Of a stretch of 64,000 nucleotides of DNA, positions 25,956 through 35,835 are shown one piece after another. The notes beneath the pieces were generated by a model. The model saw only the letters and a list, made by a program, of their open reading frames with translations. It was not told the origin of the DNA and made no database searches. The translations under genes were made by a program, and so were the position numbers. The stretch is from the NCBI GenBank assembly GCA_963728445.1, contig CAVSJO010000006.1, forward strand, positions 496,001 through 560,000, written 5' to 3'. The DNA comes from CAVSJO01 sp963728445 (lineage in GTDB: Bacteria; Gemmatimonadota; Gemmatimonadetes; Longimicrobiales; RSA9). Each line of letters opens with the position of its first letter. Position 1 is the first letter of the stretch.

Positions 25956-28085
25956 ATGGCGAACATCTCCAGACTCGGCCGTCGCGACTTCGTGAAGCTC
26001 ACCGCCCTCGCCGGCGGCGGCCTCGCCCTCGGCGTCTACTTCCCGGAGCTTGCCCGGGGCGACGGCCGTTCCGCCGCCGGGGCCGTCCAGCCCAACGCCT
26101 TCGTCCGCATCGACGCCGACGGCACGGTCACCATCTGGTCCGCTCGCTCGGACATGGGGCAGGGCGTGCGCACCGCCATGCCCATGATCGTGGCCGACGA
26201 GCTCGACGCTGACTGGAGCACGGTCCGCATCCTCCAGGCGGACGCACACCCGACCCGGTACGGCCGGATGATGACGGTCGGCAGCTCGAGCGTGCGGGGC
26301 AGCGCGTGGACGGCGCTCCGACAGGCCGGCGCCGCCGCGCGCCAGATGCTGGTCGCCGCTGCCGCCGCCCGGTGGGGCGTGCCCGCGGCGGAGTGCCGGA
26401 CCGAGAACGGACGCGTGCTCCATGACGCGTCGAGGCGGTCGGTCTCCTACGGGGACGTCGCCGAGGCGGCGTCGTCGCTCGACGTGCCCTCCGAGCCCCG
26501 ACTCAAGGACCCGAAGGACTTCCGACTGATCGGCAGGCGTGTCCCACTGGTCGACACGAAGGCGAAGGTCTCGGGACAGGCGAGGTTCGGCATCGACACC
26601 CGCGTCCCCGGCATGCTGTTCGCCACCGCGATCCACCCGCCGGTCTTCGGCGATTCGGTCCGCTCCGTGGACGATTCGAAGGCCCGGGCCGTGGCCGGCG
26701 TGAAGGACGTCGTCCGGATCCCGGCCGGCGTCGCCGTCGTCGCCGACAGCACGTGGGCCGCGATCAAGGGCGCCCGCGCCCTCGCCATCGAGTGGCAGAG
26801 CGGCGGCTTCGCCATGGACACGGACGGCATCTTCCGCAGCCTCGCGGAGCTCGCACGCGAGCCAGGCACCGAGGCTCGCCGTGAGGGCGACGTCGACGCC
26901 GCGCTCTCGTCGGCCGCGCGCCGCGTCGAGGCGACCTACCGCGCCCCGTATCTCGCCCACGCCACCATGGAGCCCATGAACTGCACGGCCGACGTCCGCG
27001 CCGACCAATGCGAGATCTGGGCACCCACCCAGAACCCCCAGGGCACGCAGCGAGCTGCCGCCGAGCTCACGGGGCTGCCAATCGACAAGGTCACCGTTCA
27101 CGTGACCTATCTCGGCTGCGGCTGGGGCCGCCGCTCGCGGACGGACTTCGTCGAGGACGCCGTCGCGACTTCGAAGGCGATCGGGGCGCCGGTGCAGGTG
27201 CTGTGGACCCGCGAGGAGGACATGCGGCACGACCAGTACCGCCCCGCGGCCCACGTCGAATTCCAGGGAGCGCTGGACGGCAAGGGGAGGGTGACGGCCC
27301 TCCGCGCCCGCGTCGCGACGCCGCCCATCTCCGGGCGCGGCGACGGCGTGGACGGGCCGGCGGTGGACGCCATCGCGAACACTCCCTATGCCGTTCCGAA
27401 CCTGTACGTCGACTATGGCAGGCCCGACATCGGCGTGCCGGTCGGCTACTGGCGCTCGGTTGGCCCGTCCCAGAACGCCTTCTTCATCGAAAGCTTCATC
27501 GACGAGCTGGCCCACGCGGCGGAGCGCGATCCTCTCGACGTACGGCTGGAGCTCCTGTCCGGCGCGCCGCGTCTGAGACACGTCCTCGAGGTCGCCGCCG
27601 AACGCTCGGCGTGGCGGACGCCGGCCCCCGCAGGACGCGCCCGCGGTCTCGCCGTCGCCGAGCTCACCGGCTCCTACGTCGCCCAGGTCGCCGAGGTCTC
27701 CGCCGAGAACGGCCGCCTGCGCGTGCACAAGGTCTGGTGCGTGGCCGACTTCGGCCGTGTCGTCCACCCGGGCATCGTCGAGGCCCAGCTGATGGGGGCG
27801 ATCATCGGCGGACTCACCGCCGCGTTGTACGGCGAGATCACCGTCCGGAACGGCAGCGTGACGCAGGGGAACTTCGACGACTACCGAATGGTGCGGATGC
27901 GCGAGGCGCCCGAGTACGACATCCACCTGATCGCCAGCGAGGAGGAGCCCGGCGGCGCCGGCGAACCGGGGGTCCCCCAGATTGCGCCAGCCGTCGCCAA
28001 CGCGGTCTTCCGCCTTACCGGTACGCGCGTGCGGAGCCTGCCCATCACGCTCGAGTCACGGCCGACGATCGGAGCGCAGCGATGA
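25956..28085 (+). CDS. iorB: Isoquinoline 1-oxidoreductase-type molybdopterin subunit
   Basis: 709 aa. Tat signal RRDFVKLTALAGGGLALG at the N-terminus, so the enzyme is periplasmic. Xanthine-dehydrogenase-family features: ARSDMGQGVRTAMPMIVADEL, LGCGWGRRSRTDFVEDAV, YWRSVGPSQNAFFIESFIDE, and the C-terminal active-site segment GAGEPGVPQIAPAVANAV with the base Glu. IorB-type enzymes hydroxylate N-heterocycles or oxidise aldehydes, using molybdopterin cytosine dinucleotide; the exact substrate cannot be read from the sequence. The electron acceptor, often a cytochrome c gene nearby, is not in the window. It converges on the TonB receptor gene with only 6 bases between stops. Confidence 0.92.
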   Translation: MANISRLGRRDFVKLTALAGGGLALGVYFPELARGDGRSAAGAVQPNAFVRIDADGTVTIWSARSDMGQGVRTAMPMIVADELDADWSTVRILQADAHPTRYGRMMTVGSSSVRGSAWTALRQAGAAARQMLVAAAAARWGVPAAECRTENGRVLHDASRRSVSYGDVAEAASSLDVPSEPRLKDPKDFRLIGRRVPLVDTKAKVSGQARFGIDTRVPGMLFATAIHPPVFGDSVRSVDDSKARAVAGVKDVVRIPAGVAVVADSTWAAIKGARALAIEWQSGGFAMDTDGIFRSLAELAREPGTEARREGDVDAALSSAARRVEATYRAPYLAHATMEPMNCTADVRADQCEIWAPTQNPQGTQRAAAELTGLPIDKVTVHVTYLGCGWGRRSRTDFVEDAVATSKAIGAPVQVLWTREEDMRHDQYRPAAHVEFQGALDGKGRVTALRARVATPPISGRGDGVDGPAVDAIANTPYAVPNLYVDYGRPDIGVPVGYWRSVGPSQNAFFIESFIDELAHAAERDPLDVRLELLSGAPRLRHVLEVAAERSAWRTPAPAGRARGLAVAELTGSYVAQVAEVSAENGRLRVHKVWCVADFGRVVHPGIVEAQLMGAIIGGLTAALYGEITVRNGSVTQGNFDDYRMVRMREAPEYDIHLIASEEEPGGAGEPGVPQIAPAVANAVFRLTGTRVRSLPITLESRPTIGAQR

Positions 28086-28091
28086 GTGCGA

Positions 28092-30125
28092 TCAGAAGAC
28101 GCGCACCTGAATCCGGATGAGGCGACCGGGGCGGGGCAGTCCGCACTGGTCGTAGAGCCTGGCGTCGGCCAGGTTGGAGCCCGAGATCGAGGCGTCGATA
28201 CCGCGTCCGCCGCCGGCGGCGCGCCACACCTTTCCGATCGATGCGTCGAGCAACGTGCCGGCGTCCAGCTCGACGTCCCTGCCCGTGTCCGGGTCCTGAC
28301 AGAACTGGGATCCTGTGTATTCGCCTTCCCCGAGGACCCACGCATCGCCCGGCAGCACGTATCTCGCCCACACGCGGCCGACCCGCTCTGGCAGGTTTTC
28401 CGGCTCGGTGGAGCTCTCTGCCGCCGCGTCCCGCAGCCGAACCGTCTGGAGTGTAAGGTCTCCCCCGAAGCCGAGGCTGCCTGCGGATTGGGAGAAGAGG
28501 ACCTCCACACCGCTGCTCGTCAGCTCGTCCGAATTGACGCGCATGCGCCTCCCGTCGGGCAGCGTGATGCGGCGGATGGCGTCGCTCAGGTCGTTGCGGA
28601 AACCAACGAGCTGCAGCTCGCCCCGGCCCAGACGCGTGGTGACGCCCGCCTCGACGGCGACGAGGTGCTCCGCCGTCAGGTCGGGATTCGGCACGAATCG
28701 GTTGAGCGCTTCGGAGTAGGTCTCGCGCAGGGAAGGGAAGCGCCCGCGGCGGCTCATGCCGGCGTGGATCATCGTCCCGCCTCCGTTGACGAGCGCCGCA
28801 AGTCCGACCCGGGCTCCCCAGTCGTGCAGGGTTCCCAGCGCCTCCAGCCCGCCGGTCTCGGGAGTGGCAGCGCGATCGTAGGCCCCGCCGAAGGCGAGCC
28901 GCAGGCTCTGAACGGCTCCGTCCGGGTTCTCCAGCAGCCGCGCGATCGTCTCGGCCCCGAGCCCGAACAGCCGCTGGCGGTACGAGGCGGCGTCGCCGTC
29001 CACCACGGCGTCGTGGGAAACGTCGGCGAACGTGGCTGACGCCCGCAGGTCCGTGCGGGCGCCGAGGGTGTGGTCCCCCAGGACGCGTAGCGTGAGCGTC
29101 CGGTCGTCGCCGTCCTCCGACCCGACGACCTCTTCGTAGGCCCGGCTCGCGTACGAGCGGATCTCGGTGCGGCCGAGATCCACCCCCACGCTTGCCTCCA
29201 CGTCACCCTGACCCAGCGGGGTGTCCCGGAACCCGGTGCCGCCGGAGGTCACGAAGATGGTGCGGGAGAGCGTGGGGTAGCGCCAGAAGCGCGGCTGCTC
29301 TGCTCCGAGCTCGGCGGCGATTCCCCGCTCGCCGCGGCTTGCAACAGCCGAAAAGCTCCCCCACGCTCCGCCGTCTCCTTCGACACGGAAGGCGAGGAAA
29401 GCGTCGAGATTCCGAACGTCGGTGTTGAGCCTCAGATCCGCGGAAGGCGCCGGCAACGGCTCGACGACACCCCGGGCCAGCGGCACTCCGGGCGTGTCCC
29501 GGTAGCCGGCGCCCGCCCGGACCCGCGCCCGTCCTGCACCGATGCCGAAGGGCTGGCTCGTGGTCGCGGTTGCACCGAATCCGCCGAGATGGTCGATGCC
29601 GACTGCCGCAGTGGAGCGAGCGGCCTGCGCGACATCGCTCGCACGACCGAGGCTCAGCTCGAGCACGCCTCCGAGCACGTTCGGACCGTAGAGCATGGTG
29701 GAGAGGCCGCGCACGAACTCCACGTTCTCGATCGCCGTGGCCGGCAGTACCGAAACGTCCGTCCGGCCGTCCCAGCCGAGGGTCAGCGGCACGCCGTCGA
29801 GGAGGACCGCCGCCTGGCGCGACTCCGAGCCGCGAACAGAAAGCTCCGCCTCGCCGCGGGAGTTGGTCCGCACGTGGAGCGCCGGGATCTGCCGGAGGAT
29901 CTCTTCGGTCGCGGCGGCCGGCGGCAGTCGGAGCGAGTCCACCGCGACGCGGACGGCGCTCGCTCCTCCCACGGTGATGACCGGCTGGCGTGCCCACACC
30001 GTCAATCCCTCGACCTCGAATACTGTAGTGTCGGGGCGGGGAAGCGTGTCTGCCTGGGCGACGAGCTCGTCGGGCAGCAACGGCCAGAACACCAGCGCCA
30101 GAAGGGGAAGTCGGCGTCGACTCAT
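28092..30125 (-). CDS. TonB-dependent outer-membrane receptor
   Basis: 677 aa. Signal peptide MSRRRLPLLALVFWPLLP ending ELVAQ, then a TonB-box-like start (TVFEVEGLTVWARQPV), plug domain (about 60-165: TEEILRQIPALHVRTNSRG, LDGVPLT, IENVEFVRGLSTMLYGPN) and a 22-strand-type barrel ending in RIQVRVF with terminal Phe. It imports a chelate or nutrient across the outer membrane; the ligand is unknown. ATG at 30125 has GAGGAG just upstream. It starts 10 bases after the LuxR-type regulator stop, so the two form an operon. Confidence 0.9.
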   Translation of the reverse strand: MSRRRLPLLALVFWPLLPDELVAQADTLPRPDTTVFEVEGLTVWARQPVITVGGASAVRVAVDSLRLPPAAATEEILRQIPALHVRTNSRGEAELSVRGSESRQAAVLLDGVPLTLGWDGRTDVSVLPATAIENVEFVRGLSTMLYGPNVLGGVLELSLGRASDVAQAARSTAAVGIDHLGGFGATATTSQPFGIGAGRARVRAGAGYRDTPGVPLARGVVEPLPAPSADLRLNTDVRNLDAFLAFRVEGDGGAWGSFSAVASRGERGIAAELGAEQPRFWRYPTLSRTIFVTSGGTGFRDTPLGQGDVEASVGVDLGRTEIRSYASRAYEEVVGSEDGDDRTLTLRVLGDHTLGARTDLRASATFADVSHDAVVDGDAASYRQRLFGLGAETIARLLENPDGAVQSLRLAFGGAYDRAATPETGGLEALGTLHDWGARVGLAALVNGGGTMIHAGMSRRGRFPSLRETYSEALNRFVPNPDLTAEHLVAVEAGVTTRLGRGELQLVGFRNDLSDAIRRITLPDGRRMRVNSDELTSSGVEVLFSQSAGSLGFGGDLTLQTVRLRDAAAESSTEPENLPERVGRVWARYVLPGDAWVLGEGEYTGSQFCQDPDTGRDVELDAGTLLDASIGKVWRAAGGGRGIDASISGSNLADARLYDQCGLPRPGRLIRIQVRVF

Positions 30126-30135
30126 GTCTCCTCGT

Positions 30136-31221
30136 CTACCGGGGGGCGTCCCCCGAAAGCGGCGGTGCAAACGCGTCGAAGTAAAGGCGCGCCACGAGCG
30201 CCTTGCGGCCACTCACACCGATCTTCGCGCTGGCGCGTTCGATGTGCTCCTTCACGGTGTGCGGCGAAATGCCTAGCCTGCGGGCGATTCGCTTTGTAGA
30301 CAGGCCGCGCACGACGAGGGCCGTGACCTGTCGTTCCCGCGAGGAGAGGCCGTAGAGTCTGCTCAGCAGGGCGGCGCGCTCCGGCGCACGAATGCGCTCG
30401 ATCACGATCACTTCCGAAGAGCTGCCGTGGCAATCAGGCTCGGCGAGAGCGGCCGTGAGCGTGTACCACCGACCGGAGCGACCGCGTGCGCGGACGCGAG
30501 CGTCGGCCGGGGAATCCTCGCCCGCCAGTCTCTGCTTGCGCCGTAGCCAGCCGTGAAGTCCCGTGACGCATACCGGCAGCGTGTGCGCCATGTCCACGCC
30601 GACGTCGGCGAGGTCCTCGAGCATCGCCCTGGCGGAGCCGGTTCGGGCCGTCATGCGGCCGCGCGCATCCAGGACGAGTACGGCGGGTCCGCTCAGGGGC
30701 GGGGTCGCGTCGTCCCTCTCGGTTGCCGAGTCCACCAGGGCGGCCATCCTGAGCCCTCTCGTCACGTGTGGAATCACGCGTGCGAGAAACGATTTCGCGG
30801 TGGAAGCGGCGCTACCGGCGCCATTCGTTCGGAGCAGGCACCAGTTGCCCCACAGCTCGTCACCGTCCGCGAGGTTCACGGAGATCTCGTAGTGCAGCCC
30901 GCTTCTGCGAGTGGCCGATGCGAGAGCCGGAGACCGTGCGAACATCGAGTAGACCGGATCTCCGGCGATGGCACGGTCCATCTGTACGATCGCGGCTTCG
31001 GCCGGGTAGTAGTGCGTCGAGTACAGCGTCACGAGCGACCCGGGTATGCCATCACCGACCGTGTGGGTGAGCAGCCCGGTGTCGGGGTCCGTGACGGAGA
31101 ACGCGTAGCCGTCATAGGGAACGAGAGCGGCACAGCGTCGCGCGACCTCCTGCCTGAGCCGGACCGAATCCAGCCCCGCATAACAAGCCCGCTTCACGCT
31201 GCGGAAGACGGCTTCCACCAC
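30136..31221 (-). CDS. LuxR-type transcriptional regulator
   Basis: 361 aa. C-terminal LuxR HTH (about 295-350): LSSRERQVTALVVRGLSTKRI, ARRLGISPHTVKEHIERASAKIGV, canonical. The N-terminal about 280 residues are a GAF/PAS-like sensor of unknown ligand (VPYDGYAFSVTDPDTG, LHYEISVNLADGDELWGNWC); no receiver Asp motif. GTG start at 31221 with a perfect AAGGAGG 5-6 bases upstream. Directly upstream of, and probably co-transcribed with, the TonB receptor; divergent from the cupredoxin gene with a 20-bp palindrome in between, which may be its operator. Confidence 0.88.
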   Translation of the reverse strand: MVEAVFRSVKRACYAGLDSVRLRQEVARRCAALVPYDGYAFSVTDPDTGLLTHTVGDGIPGSLVTLYSTHYYPAEAAIVQMDRAIAGDPVYSMFARSPALASATRRSGLHYEISVNLADGDELWGNWCLLRTNGAGSAASTAKSFLARVIPHVTRGLRMAALVDSATERDDATPPLSGPAVLVLDARGRMTARTGSARAMLEDLADVGVDMAHTLPVCVTGLHGWLRRKQRLAGEDSPADARVRARGRSGRWYTLTAALAEPDCHGSSSEVIVIERIRAPERAALLSRLYGLSSRERQVTALVVRGLSTKRIARRLGISPHTVKEHIERASAKIGVSGRKALVARLYFDAFAPPLSGDAPR

Positions 31222-31242
31222 TCGAGCCTCCTTTGCTGCGAA

Positions 31243-31262
31243 TGTCCCCCTTTTCGGGGACA
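31243..31262. promoter_or_regulatory. 20-bp palindrome between LuxR-type regulator and cupredoxin operon
   Basis: TGTCCCC-N6-GGGGACA with perfect 7-bp arms, in the 95-base divergent region, 21 bases upstream of the regulator's GTG. Size and symmetry fit a LuxR-family dimer site; binding is inferred, not shown. It could also fold as a hairpin in the regulator's leader RNA. Confidence 0.45.
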
Positions 31263-31316
31263 GCGCCTCCGTGCGTGGTCTGCCAGAATGATGGCGACTT
31301 CAGTCACGGAGGGATC

Positions 31317-31472
31317 ATGCAGAACGCAGTACATCAGGCCGCTCGGGTCCGCGTTCGTACCGCGGCGGCCGTGGCCGCGCTCCTATCCGACGAGCTACAG
31401 CATCCACTACGACGACGCAACTTCGACGACAGCGAGTCGGCTGCCGGCCGACTCGCGAGGAGGACCCCATGA
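31317..31472 (+). CDS. Possible small protein or leader peptide ahead of the cupredoxin gene
   Basis: 51 aa, basic, Ala-rich in the middle, no motif. GGAGGG lies 3-4 bases before its ATG, and its stop overlaps the cupredoxin start as ATGA (31469-31472), so it could couple translation to the next gene. However the next gene has its own strong GGAGG. It may be chance; the composition is not strongly protein-like. Confidence 0.35.
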   Translation: MQNAVHQAARVRVRTAAAVAALLSDELQHPLRRRNFDDSESAAGRLARRTP

Positions 31473-32293
31473 CGCTACGCATTCAGCTTCTGTCACTTCT
31501 CGCCCCGGCGTTCCTCGCTACACCCCACGTTGCGAGCGCGCCCACGGGCCCGGGTCCGGTCACCGTCGTCGCCACCGACTATCATCTCGCCCTGCCTGCC
31601 TCCCTGCCCGCCGGTCCCACCACGTTCCGGCTGGTGAATCACGGCAAAGCGCCACACCACCTCGACCTCGTCCGCCTGGACCAGGGCCACACCATCCCTG
31701 ACCTCGTGAAGGCCCTCGAGGCCGGCGGTCCCCTGCCGGGCTGGGCGGTGGAGCTGGGCGGACCGAATGCGGTGGGGCCCGGCGCCACGGCCGCCCTCAC
31801 AACGGTCGATCTGACCGCCGGCCGGTACGCCGCGCTTTGCATGGTGCCGGTGCCCGGGGGCGTGCCTCACATCATGAAGGGCATGATCTCCCCGCTCGAG
31901 GTGACCCGAACGGCGGCGAATGCCGCCGGCGCCGGCCGCGCGGACGACACGATCACGCTGGTGGAGTACGGCTTCGAGCTGGCGGCGCCGCTGACTCCCG
32001 GTCCCCATACCATCCGCGTGCGCAACGGCGGCCATCAACCCCACGAGCTGGAGCTCGTCCGGCTGGCTCCGGGAAAGTCGGTAAAAGACGTCGAGACATG
32101 GATGGAGGCGCCGTCGGGGCCGCCCCCGGGCGAGATGCTGGGGGGCGTGAGCCCGCTGTCTCCGGGTCGACAGGACCTTCTCCGCGTCGCTCTGGAGGCG
32201 GGCCGCTACGCCCTCATATGCTTCCTGCCGGACGAGCGGGACGGCAAGCCGCACTTCGTTCACGGCATGGCCCGGGAGATCGAGGTGCGTTGA
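31469..32293 (+). CDS. Secreted double cupredoxin-like protein
   Basis: 274 aa. Signal peptide (LLSLLAPAFLATPHVASA), then two homologous cupredoxin-like domains. Each keeps a full type-1 copper ligand set: domain 1 His63/64 (PHHLDLVRL), Cys124, His134, Met139; domain 2 His192 (PHELELVRL), Cys251, His262, Met267. The His-x4-Met spacing is that of blue copper proteins, but Cys and His are 9-10 residues apart instead of 2-4, so the copper loop is longer than in azurin or plastocyanin. GGAGG lies 5 bases before the ATG. Likely a periplasmic electron carrier or copper-binding protein; divergent from the LuxR-type regulator. Confidence 0.75.
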   Translation: MTLRIQLLSLLAPAFLATPHVASAPTGPGPVTVVATDYHLALPASLPAGPTTFRLVNHGKAPHHLDLVRLDQGHTIPDLVKALEAGGPLPGWAVELGGPNAVGPGATAALTTVDLTAGRYAALCMVPVPGGVPHIMKGMISPLEVTRTAANAAGAGRADDTITLVEYGFELAAPLTPGPHTIRVRNGGHQPHELELVRLAPGKSVKDVETWMEAPSGPPPGEMLGGVSPLSPGRQDLLRVALEAGRYALICFLPDERDGKPHFVHGMAREIEVR

Positions 32294-32321
32294 ACCCGGC
32301 CGGCCTGCTCGCGGCGACCGA

Positions 32322-32943
32322 TCAGGGCAGGCAGAGGCCCGGGACGAAGTGGCAGGGGCGCCGCAGCTCGGCCGGCTGGGAGTCGAAGATGGTGTTCAGA
32401 ACCGAAGCATCGTCGAAGTGCGCCCGGTAGATCTCGTCCTCCCGCACCGTCGTGCCGGGGCTGCGCGACACCATCAGGCCGCTGGCGGTGTGGACGAGGG
32501 CGAACGTGTGACCGAGCTCGTGGGCGAGCAGATACCGTCGCTGGCCCGCCCTCCGGCGTGAGGAAGACGTCGCCGCTCAAGCATCCCCAGCCCCAGAAAC
32601 GGCCGGCGTCGATGCTCGTCAGAAGCTCCACGCGCACGTTGCTCTTACGCAGCGGCCGCGCACACAGGCTCGTGCTCGAAACGGCCACGTCCCGCGCGGG
32701 ACTCGTGTGGTCGAGAAACGCCACCTGCCCGGGAACGACGCCCATCGCCTGATCCCGCCAGACGTCCGGCGCCGCCGACAGCTCTTCCAGCATCGTGTTC
32801 TTCTGCTCCTCGAACGAACCGACGAGCACGTCGAAGACGAGGTCCACCGGGACCGGCGGGAGCAGCGTCAGCTGGACCGTGTCTACCGCTTCAGACCAGG
32901 CGGGAGCCGCCTCCAGCGGCCTGTTTCCCTGGCCGAATACCAC
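32322..32943 (-). pseudogene. Frameshifted metzincin-like zinc protease
   Basis: The upstream part (from GTG 32943) reads as a normal protein up to GDVFLTPEGG. One base too many near 32541-32552, in a run of G and C, then moves the reading frame. In the shifted frame the sequence continues QRRYLLAHELGHTFALVHTAS with HExxHxxxxxH, the metzincin zinc motif, and GLMVSR, a possible Met-turn, ending ...FVPGLCLP at a stop at 32322. The unshifted frame instead runs on to 32260 in Arg/Pro-rich nonsense. The N-terminus lacks a signal peptide and may also be damaged. Either a recent pseudogene or a base-call error. It is convergent with the cupredoxin gene. Confidence 0.7.
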
Positions 32944-33015
32944 GACGTGGACACCGGGGCCCTCCAGCGGCGGCAGAGCGAGCAGCGTGTCCGCTCGACC
33001 CGTGCCGCCGCGATC

Positions 33016-33039
33016 CCCATTTCACCACGAAATTATGGG
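33016..33039. promoter_or_regulatory. AT-rich candidate operator upstream of the Fur-family gene
   Basis: An unusually AT-rich patch in GC-rich DNA, 50 bases before the regulator start, with outer arms CCCAT/ATGGG and an inner overlapping pair ATTTC/GAAAT. FurA-type regulators commonly bind AT-rich dyads in front of their own gene and katG; here that is inference and the symmetry is imperfect. TTGACC at 33054 could be part of a promoter. Confidence 0.35.
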
Positions 33040-33088
33040 AATCAGTCCACATCTTGACCGAATCCAGAATCGGGCACAAGTTGCCAGG

Positions 33089-33559
33089 ATGACCACGAAC
33101 GCCTCCAGCGAACCCCGCGCCCTGCTGCGCGAGCACGGCCTGCAGGTGACGGCTCAGCGGCTGGCCGTGCTGCGCGTGGTGGCGGAGCGGCCGCACGCGA
33201 CCACCGACGAGGTCTACCAGGACGTCCAGACGGAGATCGGTGCGATTTCACGACAGGCGGTCTACGATGCACTGGCGGTCTTCACGGATCGGGGACTGCT
33301 CCGGCGGATCCAGCCGGGGGGCTCGCCGGCCCGCTACGAGACGCGGACGGAAGACAACCACCACCATCTGGTCTGCCGGATCTGCGGCCGGACCGTGGAC
33401 GTCGACTGCGCGATCGGAGCGGCTCCGTGTCTCGAGCCCGCGGAGGCTTCGGGCTTCGAGGTCGACGAAGCGGAGGTGGTCTACTGGGGGCGTTGCCCCG
33501 CGTGCGCGACGACTGCGGACGAATCGGCGGACGGCGCGGCGCGTGCGGCGAGCGAGTGA
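33089..33559 (+). CDS. Fur-family regulator (FurA/PerR-like), linked to katG
   Basis: 156 aa. Winged helix (about 10-85: HGLQVTAQRLAVLRVVAERP, TEIGAISRQAVYDALAVFTDRGLL) and the metal-binding C-terminal half with TEDNHHHLVCRICG and CPAC, giving the paired CxxC zinc site. FurA/PerR-type proteins repress katG until oxidised by peroxide. The gene lies 27 bases before katG on the same strand, the arrangement known for furA-katG in Mycobacterium and Streptomyces, so the peroxide-sensing role is likely. ATG 33089 has only a weak CCAGG; the long in-frame extension upstream is not protein-like. Confidence 0.9.
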   Translation: MTTNASSEPRALLREHGLQVTAQRLAVLRVVAERPHATTDEVYQDVQTEIGAISRQAVYDALAVFTDRGLLRRIQPGGSPARYETRTEDNHHHLVCRICGRTVDVDCAIGAAPCLEPAEASGFEVDEAEVVYWGRCPACATTADESADGAARAASE

Positions 33560-33586
33560 GATGACCATGAGACGGGGAGGAACGAC

Positions 33587-35827
<2,241 letters not shown>

Positions 35828-35835
35828 CCGTTTCG

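Noticed and set aside
23727..27926. Open frame of about 1400 codons antisense to the second CheB-CheR protein and the Ior subunits
   Set aside because: It crosses four real genes on the other strand and shows no domain; only the lack of stop codons in GC-rich DNA explains it.
28086..29039. Plus-strand frame opposite the TonB receptor
   Set aside because: The receptor reading is complete with signal, plug and barrel; the opposite frame has no motif.
32260..32360. Tail of the metzincin-like frame beyond the frameshift
   Set aside because: Arg/Pro-rich translation overlapping the cupredoxin gene end; the shifted frame to 32322 is the natural one.
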